This document shows positions 46,901 to 53,919 of a DNA stretch of 53,919 nt, piece by piece. A program made the position numbers and the translations under genes. Numbering within the stretch: the stretch's first letter is position 1; each line of letters opens with the position of its first letter. The notes beneath the pieces were generated by a model. That model saw only the letters and a program-made list of their open reading frames with translations. It was not told where the DNA came from and did not search any database. Origin of the DNA: Paenibacillus vini (GTDB lineage Bacteria > Bacillota > Bacilli > Paenibacillales > Paenibacillaceae); contig NZ_BOSL01000025.1 in NCBI RefSeq assembly GCF_018403325.1, positions 1-53,919 on the forward strand. The letters run 5' to 3'.

Positions 46901-49759
46901 TTAAGCGCGTGCCTTTAATTCTTCCGTCCGTTTCGTGTCTCGCTCCAAAACCGGTGCGAGGTAACGTCCCGTATAGGATTGTTCCACCTTCGCAATCTCT
47001 TCCGGCGTGCCTGTAGCGAGGATCGTCCCGCCACCGCTGCCGCCTTCCGGACCGAGGTCGATCAAATAGTCGGCCGTCTTGATGACATCCAGATTGTGTT
47101 CAATGACGAGCACCGTCTCTCCGGAGTCAACCAGGCGATGCAGCACCGACAACAGGCGGTCGATATCATCCACATGGAGACCGGTCGTCGGTTCATCCAG
47201 GATGTAGATCGTCTTGCCCGTACTCCGCCGGTACAGCTCGGAAGCGAGCTTCACGCGCTGTGCTTCTCCCCCGGATAACGTAGTTGCCGGCTGCCCCAAA
47301 TCGATATAGCCCAAGCCAACATCGAGGAGCGTTTGCAGCTTGCGGTGAATTTTCGGAATGTTCTCGAAAAATTGCGTCGCATCCTCTACAGTCATCTCCA
47401 GGACGTCCGCAATACTCTTGTTCTTGTATTTCACTTCCAAGGTCTCGCGGTTATACCGTTTACCTTTGCACACTTCACAAGGCACGTAGACATCGGGCAA
47501 GAAGTGCATCTCGATCTTGATGATCCCGTCGCCCCGGCAGGCTTCACAGCGTCCGCCCTTAATGTTGAAGCTGAAGCGGCCTTTCTTATAGCCGCGAACC
47601 TTCGCCTCGTTTGTCTGCGAGAACAAGTCGCGAATATCGTCAAACACGCCGGTATAGGTAGCCGGATTCGAGCGCGGCGTACGGCCAATTGGAGATTGGT
47701 CGATATCTACCACTTTATCGATATGCTCCAGGCCCTTGATTTCCTTATATTGACCCGGACGAACACGGGCCCGATTCAGGTCGCGCGCCAATGTCTTGTA
47801 CAGGATCTCATTGACTAGTGTCGATTTCCCCGAGCCGGAGACGCCCGTTACCGCCGCAAATACGCCTAGCGGGAACTTCACGTTAATATTTTTCAAATTG
47901 TTCTCTTTCGCGCCTTTGATCTCCAGCCACCGGCCATTCGTCTTCCGGCGTTTCTCGGGCACTTCGATAAATTTCTTGCCGCTCAGATACTGGCCGGTCA
48001 ACGACTTCGGATCATCCATGACCTCCTGAGGCGTCCCCTGCGAGACTACCTGTCCGCCATGGATTCCGGCGCCCGGTCCGATATCAATAATATAGTCTGC
48101 TGCCAACATCGTGTCTTCATCGTGCTCTACCACGATCAGCGTGTTGCCGAGATCCCGCATCTGCCCAAGGGTAGAGATCAAACGATCATTATCCCGCTGA
48201 TGCAAGCCGATGCTCGGCTCGTCAAGAATATACAGCACGCCCATCAGACTGGATCCGATTTGGGTTGCCAGACGAATACGCTGGGCCTCCCCGCCGGACA
48301 ACGTTCCGGCTGCACGGCTCAAGGTTAAATAATCGAGCCCGACATTGACAAGGAAGCCTAGACGGCTATTGATTTCCTTCAGGATCATATGAGCGATCGC
48401 CGTTTCCTTCTCACTAAGAACGAGCCCATTAAAGAACTTCATGGCTTCCCCGATCGACAGCGAAGTAACAAATGCCATATTCTCGCCGTTAATCGTTACC
48501 GCAAGCGTCTCCTTCTTCAGGCGGTGTCCTTTGCAGGTGCCGCATGGCTTGGAACCCATGAATTCTTCAATGAATTCGCGAATTCCTTCCGAGCTGGTAT
48601 CCCGATAACGCCGCTCCAGATTGTGTACAATACCTTCGAAGGTTACATAAGCATCTTTGCTCATCCCAAAATCGTTTTGATAGCGGAAGCGAACCTTAGT
48701 CGTGCCTGTACCGTAGAGCAGCTTGTCCATCTGATCCTTGGTTAGTTCAGATACGGGAACATCCTGCGGAATATTAAAATGCTCGCAAACTGACCGCAAA
48801 AATTGCGGATAGTAGTTGGAGGTACTGCCTGCCCATGCTTCAAAGGCGCCTTGCTCAATGCTTTTGGAGGTATCGGGAACAAGCAGATCCGGATCGATGA
48901 TCATCTTCACGCCGAGACCGTCGCAATCCGGGCAAGCCCCGAACGGACTATTAAACGAGAACATCCGCGGTGATAATTCCTCAATGCTGAAGCCGCAGAT
49001 CGGGCAGGCAAAATTGGAGCTGAATCGCAGCTCCTCCTGTCCCATAATGTCGACCAGCAACTGGCCGCCCGACATTTTGAGCGAGGTTTCTATGGAATCA
49101 GCCAACCGGCTGCGTACATCCTCTTTAATGATGATCCGGTCGACGACGACCTCGATCGAATGCTTTTTGTTTTTTTCAAGTTCGATATTCTCCGACAGAT
49201 CGCGCTGTTCTCCGTTTACGCGTACGCGGACAAATCCCTGCTTGGCGATTTCGGTGAACAGGCTCTTGTGCTCTCCCTTTTTCCCGGACACCACCGGCGC
49301 CAATATCTGGAGTCTCGTCTTCTCGGGATACTGCATGATCCGGTCTACCATCTGCTCTACTGTCTGGGATGTAATCTCGATCCCGTGTTCCGGACAATGA
49401 GGATGACCCACTCTTGAAAACAACAGACGCAGATAATCATATATCTCCGTTACCGTTCCTACCGTGGAACGCGGGTTACGGCTTGTCGTTTTCTGGTCAA
49501 TCGAGATCGCTGGCGAAAGCCCCTCGATGGAATCCACATCCGGCTTCTCCATCTGTCCTAAAAACTGACGGGCGTATGCTGATAAAGATTCCACATACCG
49601 GCGTTGTCCTTCCGCGTAAATGGTATCGAATGCGAGCGACGATTTGCCTGACCCGCTGAGCCCGGTCAGGACGACGAATTTGTCGCGAGGAATCGTAATG
49701 TTCACATTTTTTAAATTGTGCGCTCTGGCGCCTTTAATGACGATATTCTCATTAGCCAA
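46901..49759 (-). CDS. uvrA: Excinuclease ABC subunit A
   Basis: A 952-residue ABC-type DNA damage sensor of nucleotide excision repair. It starts with TTG at 49759 (GGAGATG seven bases upstream) as [18 protein letters not shown]. Two ATPase halves: Walker [13 protein letters not shown] and [11 protein letters not shown], signatures [12 protein letters not shown] and [12 protein letters not shown]. Zinc modules CPICG ... CPDCDG and CEACRGDG ... CEVCKGKR are complete; the UvrB-binding region is present. Length typical. It lies 20 bases after uvrB in one operon. Confidence 0.98.
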   Translation of the reverse strand: MANENIVIKGARAHNLKNVNITIPRDKFVVLTGLSGSGKSSLAFDTIYAEGQRRYVESLSAYARQFLGQMEKPDVDSIEGLSPAISIDQKTTSRNPRSTVGTVTEIYDYLRLLFSRVGHPHCPEHGIEITSQTVEQMVDRIMQYPEKTRLQILAPVVSGKKGEHKSLFTEIAKQGFVRVRVNGEQRDLSENIELEKNKKHSIEVVVDRIIIKEDVRSRLADSIETSLKMSGGQLLVDIMGQEELRFSSNFACPICGFSIEELSPRMFSFNSPFGACPDCDGLGVKMIIDPDLLVPDTSKSIEQGAFEAWAGSTSNYYPQFLRSVCEHFNIPQDVPVSELTKDQMDKLLYGTGTTKVRFRYQNDFGMSKDAYVTFEGIVHNLERRYRDTSSEGIREFIEEFMGSKPCGTCKGHRLKKETLAVTINGENMAFVTSLSIGEAMKFFNGLVLSEKETAIAHMILKEINSRLGFLVNVGLDYLTLSRAAGTLSGGEAQRIRLATQIGSSLMGVLYILDEPSIGLHQRDNDRLISTLGQMRDLGNTLIVVEHDEDTMLAADYIIDIGPGAGIHGGQVVSQGTPQEVMDDPKSLTGQYLSGKKFIEVPEKRRKTNGRWLEIKGAKENNLKNINVKFPLGVFAAVTGVSGSGKSTLVNEILYKTLARDLNRARVRPGQYKEIKGLEHIDKVVDIDQSPIGRTPRSNPATYTGVFDDIRDLFSQTNEAKVRGYKKGRFSFNIKGGRCEACRGDGIIKIEMHFLPDVYVPCEVCKGKRYNRETLEVKYKNKSIADVLEMTVEDATQFFENIPKIHRKLQTLLDVGLGYIDLGQPATTLSGGEAQRVKLASELYRRSTGKTIYILDEPTTGLHVDDIDRLLSVLHRLVDSGETVLVIEHNLDVIKTADYLIDLGPEGGSGGGTILATGTPEEIAKVEQSYTGRYLAPVLERDTKRTEELKARA

Positions 49760-49779
49760 TTGCTTTCATCTCCCAACTC

Positions 49780-51774
49780 TTATTCCGCCCGCAGTTCCAT
49801 AATGGCATCGCGCAGCTCCGCGGCTCTTTCAAACTGCAGGTTTTTGGCGGCTTCTTTCATTTCTTTTTCCAATCGTCCGATCATCGCTTCGCGGTCGCGC
49901 TTGGACATCTTGCCCTTGGCGGCATCCGACAGATAATCGCTCTTGCTTTCGGCCACCCGAGTCGCTTCGATGACATCCCGCACTTTCTTGCGGATCGTTT
50001 GCGGCGTTATGCCGTGTTTCTCGTTATATGCAATCTGAATGCTGCGGCGCCGCTCGGTCTCCTTGATCGCTTTGTCCATGGATTCGGTGATATGGTCACC
50101 GTACATCAACACGCGCCCTTCCGAGTTCCGCGCTGCCCGGCCGATCGTCTGGATCAGCGATCGCTCGGAACGCAGGAAGCCCTCTTTATCCGCATCAAGA
50201 ATCGCCACCAGGGAGACCTCCGGAAGATCCAGGCCTTCCCGCAGAAGGTTAATCCCGATCAGCACGTGGAAGGTTCCCAATCGCAGATCCCGAAGGATGC
50301 TCATACGCTCCAGCGTCTTAATATCGGAGTGAAGATACCGGACCTTGATTCCGATTTCCTTCAGGTAATCGGTCAGATCTTCCGCCATCTTCTTCGTCAG
50401 CGTCGTCACGAGCACTCGCTCATCCTTAGCAATCCGGTCGTTAATCTCGCCGATCAAATCGTCGATTTGTCCCTTCGTCGGACGAACCTCAATGATTGGG
50501 TCCAGCAGGCCCGTCGGCCGGATAATCTGCTGTACCATCGTATCGCAATGCTCGATTTCATAAGGTCCGGGCGTAGCCGACACATAAATCAGCTGATCCG
50601 CCTTCCCCTCAAATTCTTCGAATTTAAGCGGCCGGTTGTCCAGCGCCGAAGGTAGACGGAAGCCATGGTCGACGAGCACATTTTTGCGCGCCTGGTCCCC
50701 GTTGTACATTGCGCGGATTTGCGGCAGCGTAACGTGGGATTCGTCGATCACGATGAGCATATCGTCCGGAAAATAATCCATCAGCGTATAAGGCGTAGCC
50801 CCGCGCTCACGGAAGGTCAACGGTCCCGAGTAGTTCTCGATACCCGAGCAAAAGCCGACCTCTTTCATCATTTCAATATCGTACCGGGTGCGCTGTTCCA
50901 AACGCTGTGCTTCCAGCAGCTTGCCCTGGGAGCGGAACACCTCAAGCCGTTCTTCAAGCTCCCTTTCTATATTGACCAGTGCAACTCGCATAGTCTCTTC
51001 CTGGGTAACGAAGTGAGATGCCGGGAAGATAGCCACATGTTCGCGTTCCCCGACCAGCTCGCCGGTCAAAACGTCGATTTCGGTAATCCGTTCGATTTCG
51101 TCACCAAAAAACTCAATCCGTACGGCCTGCTCTCCTTTGGAAGCCGGAAAAATCTCCAATACGTCTCCGCGCACGCGGAAGGTTCCGCGAACGAAGTTGA
51201 TATCGTTCCGCTGATACTGGATATCCACCAGTCGGCTCAGAATCTGATTCCGGGATTTTTCCATGCCAACCCGCAGCGATAACACCAGATTCCCGTATTC
51301 GGTTGGAGAACCGAGACCGTAAATACAAGATACACTCGCTACAATAATGACGTCGCGCCGTTCGAACAGCGAGCTCGTCGCGGAGTGTCTCAATTTGTCA
51401 ATCTCTTCATTGATACTGGAATCTTTCTCGATGTAGGTGTCGGAGGATGGGATATATGCTTCCGGCTGGTAGTAGTCATAGTAACTGACGAAGTAGTCTA
51501 CGGAGTTGTTCGGGAAGAACTCTTTGAATTCGCTGGCCAACTGCGCAGCCAGTGTCTTGTTGTGGGCGATGACGAGCGTGGGCCTTCCAAGCTTGGCAAT
51601 GGTATGGGCAATCGTAAAGGTCTTCCCCGTTCCGGTCGCACCCAAAAGCGTCTGGTGCTTTTTACCCATTTTTACGCCTTCAACCAATTGTTCCACCGCG
51701 GCTGGTTGGTCGCCCTGCGGCGAAAATTCGGAAATCAGCTCGAATTTATTGTTACTAAAGACAATATCACTCAT
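49780..51774 (-). CDS. uvrB: Excinuclease ABC subunit B
   Basis: A 664-residue helicase-like protein that verifies damage and recruits UvrC. Walker [11 protein letters not shown], the beta-hairpin region [51 protein letters not shown] and QTIGRAARN are present, and the C-terminal UvrC-interacting UVR motif ([22 protein letters not shown]) ends the protein. ATG at 51774 follows AAGGGTGATG. No clear LexA box (CGAAC-N4-GTTCG) was found in 51775-52018, so SOS control is not apparent here. Confidence 0.98.
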   Translation of the reverse strand: MSDIVFSNNKFELISEFSPQGDQPAAVEQLVEGVKMGKKHQTLLGATGTGKTFTIAHTIAKLGRPTLVIAHNKTLAAQLASEFKEFFPNNSVDYFVSYYDYYQPEAYIPSSDTYIEKDSSINEEIDKLRHSATSSLFERRDVIIVASVSCIYGLGSPTEYGNLVLSLRVGMEKSRNQILSRLVDIQYQRNDINFVRGTFRVRGDVLEIFPASKGEQAVRIEFFGDEIERITEIDVLTGELVGEREHVAIFPASHFVTQEETMRVALVNIERELEERLEVFRSQGKLLEAQRLEQRTRYDIEMMKEVGFCSGIENYSGPLTFRERGATPYTLMDYFPDDMLIVIDESHVTLPQIRAMYNGDQARKNVLVDHGFRLPSALDNRPLKFEEFEGKADQLIYVSATPGPYEIEHCDTMVQQIIRPTGLLDPIIEVRPTKGQIDDLIGEINDRIAKDERVLVTTLTKKMAEDLTDYLKEIGIKVRYLHSDIKTLERMSILRDLRLGTFHVLIGINLLREGLDLPEVSLVAILDADKEGFLRSERSLIQTIGRAARNSEGRVLMYGDHITESMDKAIKETERRRSIQIAYNEKHGITPQTIRKKVRDVIEATRVAESKSDYLSDAAKGKMSKRDREAMIGRLEKEMKEAAKNLQFERAAELRDAIMELRAE

Positions 51775-52018
51775 TGTCCAACATCACCCTTATCGTCTAA
51801 AATGGAAACTGTACTTCTAAATAGATTAAAAGTCAGTTTTTTTGATCATGAAGCTACTATTATCTATATTAACCTTAATTCTTCTGCTTTAAATGTAAGT
51901 AAGACGAGAAGCGCTAATATCACCACTCCAAAATAGGAATGGGTGTTCCCATTGATTATACCTTTTTTGCAGTTGGGATGCAAACGATAAGTCGTGAATA
52001 GGAGTTGTAAAATTACAG

Positions 52019-52804
52019 ATGGATATCACAACAATTATAGGTATCATTATTGGATTGGCCGCGTTGATCGGCGGCTTTTTATGGGAAGGCGGGGAACTGG
52101 CGGGTTTAATGCAAATTGCGGCTGCCGTGATTGTATTCGGCGGTACGCTGGCCGCGGTCATGGTGAGCTTTCCTCTGGCCAAATTGAAAACCGTCCCGCG
52201 GGCGTTAGCCCTGGCCTTTACCTCGGGACAACAGAAACCGGATGAACTGATAGAAGATATCGTAAGCATGTCGACGGTAGCGCGGCGCGAAGGAGTTTTG
52301 GCGCTGGAAAGGCGGGCCGCGGAGCATGAAGACCCTTTTTTGCGGGAAGGCATCCAACTCGTCGTTGACGGTACGGAGCAAAGCATGGTCGAACAAATCA
52401 TGGATTTAGAAATTGACGCCATCCAAACAAAATATGAAGGTTATGCCAAAATATTCGAATCGGCCGGCGGATATGCCCCGACCATGGGAATTATCGGTAC
52501 GGTCATGGGTCTTATCCATGTGCTTGGCAGCCTTACCGAGCCGACCGCACTCGGCCCGTCCATTGCGCTCGCCTTTACGGCAACCCTTTACGGGGTAGCC
52601 AGCGCCAACCTTATCTTTCTTCCGATCGCCTCCAAAATCAAAGCGCGCGGAGAAGATGAAGTCGGCCGGATGGAAATGATGCTGGAGGGAATACTCTCCC
52701 TTCAAAACGGCGATCACCCGCTCCTCGTGCGTCGCAAGCTGGAATCGTTCACGGCCGAAACGCTCCGGGATTTGCCCGTATCCGGGGAGAATGAGAGCCT
52801 ATGA
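52019..52804 (+). CDS. MotA/MotP-type flagellar stator protein
   Basis: A 261-residue membrane protein with four helices that forms the ion channel of the flagellar stator with the next gene product. Signatures: helix 1-2 MDITTIIGIIIGLAALIGGFLWEGG, the large cytoplasmic loop with charged residues (REGVLALERRAAEHEDPFLREGIQLVVDG), and helix 3-4 GYAPTMGIIGTVMGLIHVLGSL and YGVASANLIFLPIASKIK. The AGGAG upstream is 14 bases from the ATG, with a TGTAA/TTACA dyad between that could shorten the distance. The stop overlaps the next start by ATGA. No other flagellar genes are near. Proton (MotAB) versus sodium (MotPS) type cannot be settled by eye. Confidence 0.9.
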   Translation: MDITTIIGIIIGLAALIGGFLWEGGELAGLMQIAAAVIVFGGTLAAVMVSFPLAKLKTVPRALALAFTSGQQKPDELIEDIVSMSTVARREGVLALERRAAEHEDPFLREGIQLVVDGTEQSMVEQIMDLEIDAIQTKYEGYAKIFESAGGYAPTMGIIGTVMGLIHVLGSLTEPTALGPSIALAFTATLYGVASANLIFLPIASKIKARGEDEVGRMEMMLEGILSLQNGDHPLLVRRKLESFTAETLRDLPVSGENESL

Positions 52805-53694
52805 GCCGGAAGAACAGAACCCAGAACCCCGGCCAACGTTCCCGGCATCGCCAGGAAAGTAAGGATACGAGAGACCGGTGGATGATCACCTATGCCGATT
52901 TGATTACGCTGCTACTCATTTTTTTCGTCGTGATGTATGCCATGAGCCGTTTGGATGTGGAAAAATACGAAGTCGTCACCCAGTCGCTCCAGCTTACGTT
53001 CAAGAGCGGAGACTCCTTGCTGGAAAAAGGAAGCGGCATCCTAGGCAGCGACGGCCCCCACACTTCCAAGAACCCTCCGTCTGCCGTAGATGACAAGAAC
53101 GGAGCATCGGGAGGACAGGCCGGCCAGAACGGGACTGCAGTTCCAAACGGCACAAACCAGCCCGTTATAAACAGCGACGATGCCTCGCAAAAGCCGATGA
53201 CCGAACGCGAGCTGGCTTTCCGCAAGCAGGAAGAAGAACTGCAAACGCTCATGAGCCGGATCGAGTCTTATATCAAGGACAATCAGCTTGATGATCAGAT
53301 CAAGGTCGCAGATCTGCCTAAAGGCATTTCGATCACGTTAAGCGACCGCTTCCTGTTCGATGCCGGCAAGGCCGATCTGAAATCCGGTTCCGCCAAAACA
53401 CTGACCAAACTAGCCAGCCTGTTCAGTCAACTCAATACCGTCATCAGCATCGAAGGGCATACGGACGATCTTCCGATCGTCCGCGCCTCCGAGTTTAAGG
53501 ATAACTGGGAACTGTCGGGCGCACGCGCCTTATCCGTCCTCCGCTTTTTCATCGATAAGGAAAAGCTCGATCCGGAAGGCTTCCAATATGCCGGCTACGC
53601 CGACACCCGTCCCGCCGCCGACAACTCCACCTCCGAAGGACGCCAAAAAAACCGCCGCGTAGAGATCACAGTGCTGCGCCAGTTGCAGCAATGA
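52801..53694 (+). CDS. MotB/MotS-type flagellar stator protein
   Basis: A 297-residue partner of the preceding MotA-like protein. A basic start (GQRSRHRQESKDTRDRW) is followed by one membrane helix MITYADLITLLLIFFVVMYAMS with the essential Asp, then the plug and a ~60-residue Gly/Asn/Ser-rich linker (about residues 85-130), and the peptidoglycan-binding OmpA domain (SDRFLFDAGKADLKSGS, IEGHTDDLPI, NWELSGARALSVLRFF, QKNRRVEITVL). The long flexible linker is more than is usual. It overlaps the motA-like gene by 4 bases. Confidence 0.92.
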   Translation: MSRKNRTQNPGQRSRHRQESKDTRDRWMITYADLITLLLIFFVVMYAMSRLDVEKYEVVTQSLQLTFKSGDSLLEKGSGILGSDGPHTSKNPPSAVDDKNGASGGQAGQNGTAVPNGTNQPVINSDDASQKPMTERELAFRKQEEELQTLMSRIESYIKDNQLDDQIKVADLPKGISITLSDRFLFDAGKADLKSGSAKTLTKLASLFSQLNTVISIEGHTDDLPIVRASEFKDNWELSGARALSVLRFFIDKEKLDPEGFQYAGYADTRPAADNSTSEGRQKNRRVEITVLRQLQQ

Positions 53695-53728
53695 GTGTGA
53701 TGGGGGCAGTAATCTTTCAGCGAAAGAA

Positions 53729-53765
53729 AAAGCTTTCTCCGATATCCGGAGGAAGCTTTGTTTTT
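53729..53765 (+). terminator. Intrinsic terminator of the motA-motB pair
   Basis: AAAGCTTTCTCCG pairs with CGGAGGAAGCTTT around TATC and is followed by GTTTTTC. It lies 35 bases after the motB-like stop codon. Confidence 0.88.
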
Positions 53766-53792
53766 CTTAGATCCCTCTACTCCTACTTCACC

Positions 53793-53919
53793 GGGTCTGT
53801 CAAGATTTTTGTGTAAACTCATTGTCAAGCAAATCCCCCGAGGGGGATTTGGCGTTTCTAACGTAAATAGTTACTGATGCGATCCGGAAAGAAGACGGAT
53901 AGCTGGAGTAGCATTTGCC
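53793..53919. mobile_element. Left end of an IS256-type insertion sequence (cut by window edge)
   Basis: GGGTCTGTCAAGATTTTTGT followed by GTAAAC (53793-53818) matches the usual wording of IS256-family terminal inverted repeats (reverse complement: GTTTACACAAAA..TTGACAG). A tight inverted repeat AAATCCCC-CGAG-GGGGATTT follows at about 53831-53850. No transposase reading frame begins before the window ends, so this is either the non-coding end of an element or a solo terminal remnant. Confidence 0.45.

Noticed and set aside
51775-52018. LexA (SOS) box upstream of uvrB
   Set aside because: No CGAAC-N4-GTTCG pattern could be found on either strand; uvrBA control by LexA is therefore not claimed.

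Overview
The window looks like a chromosome segment of a Paenibacillus-type Firmicute. The reasons are the 5' end of a Firmicute 16S rRNA gene with a sigma-A rrn promoter, strong GGAGG ribosome binding sites, a pcrB-pcrA-ligA block, a surface xylanase with three SLH domains, and many lipoprotein-type solute-binding proteins. The species assignment is inference; no phylogenetic search was possible.

Layout. 1-660: start of a 16S rRNA gene (minus strand) with its leader and a consensus promoter. 671-6777 (minus): a radical SAM/SPASM protein, a 27-residue peptide gene with a GTG start that is easy to miss, a terminator, then three paralogous solute-binding lipoproteins without any permease or ATPase. 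6999-8287: an AT-rich stand-alone Abi_2 (AbiD/AbiF-like, HEPN) gene with its own promoter and a 42-nt hairpin at the start of its transcript. 8321-14211: ligA, pcrA and pcrB, with a degenerate interspersed repeat array between pcrA and pcrB. 14684-20779: a 2031-residue secreted, SLH-anchored xylanase carrying two GH10 catalytic domains that arose by tandem duplication of a GH10-CBM9 unit.

20852-42771 is a large surface-glycan locus. It has a GDPD-like membrane protein, an initiating sugar-phosphate transferase, two family-2 glycosyltransferases, the dTDP-L-rhamnose genes in the order rmlA-C-B-D, a complete CMP-Kdo pathway (kdsB, kdsA, kdsD, kdsC), a candidate CMP-sugar-dependent glycosyltransferase, two large HAD-domain proteins of one family, a Wzm/Wzt-type ABC-2 exporter, a divergent O-antigen-ligase-like protein with a helical-repeat C-terminus, and galU. 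The rmlACBD, initiating transferase, ABC-2 exporter and O-ligase combination resembles the S-layer glycan (slg) loci described in Paenibacillus alvei and Geobacillus. The CMP-Kdo module is the surprise, because Kdo is a hallmark of Gram-negative LPS and capsules, and no lipid A or Kdo-lipid A transferase gene is visible here. The kds to wzm part is visibly richer in A/T than its flanks, which suggests separate acquisition.

42942-53694 returns to housekeeping content: two small proteins, a two-barrel U32/DUF3656 protein, uvrB-uvrA, and an orphan motA-motB-like stator pair. The last ~125 bases look like the terminal inverted repeat and start of an IS256-type element, cut by the window edge.

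The strongest leads are the radical SAM plus 27-residue peptide operon, the Abi_2 gene with a leader hairpin (the arrangement linked to the ancestry of Cas13), and the Kdo module inside a Gram-positive rhamnose-glycan export locus. All functions are read from sequence motifs and context; none is experimentally shown.
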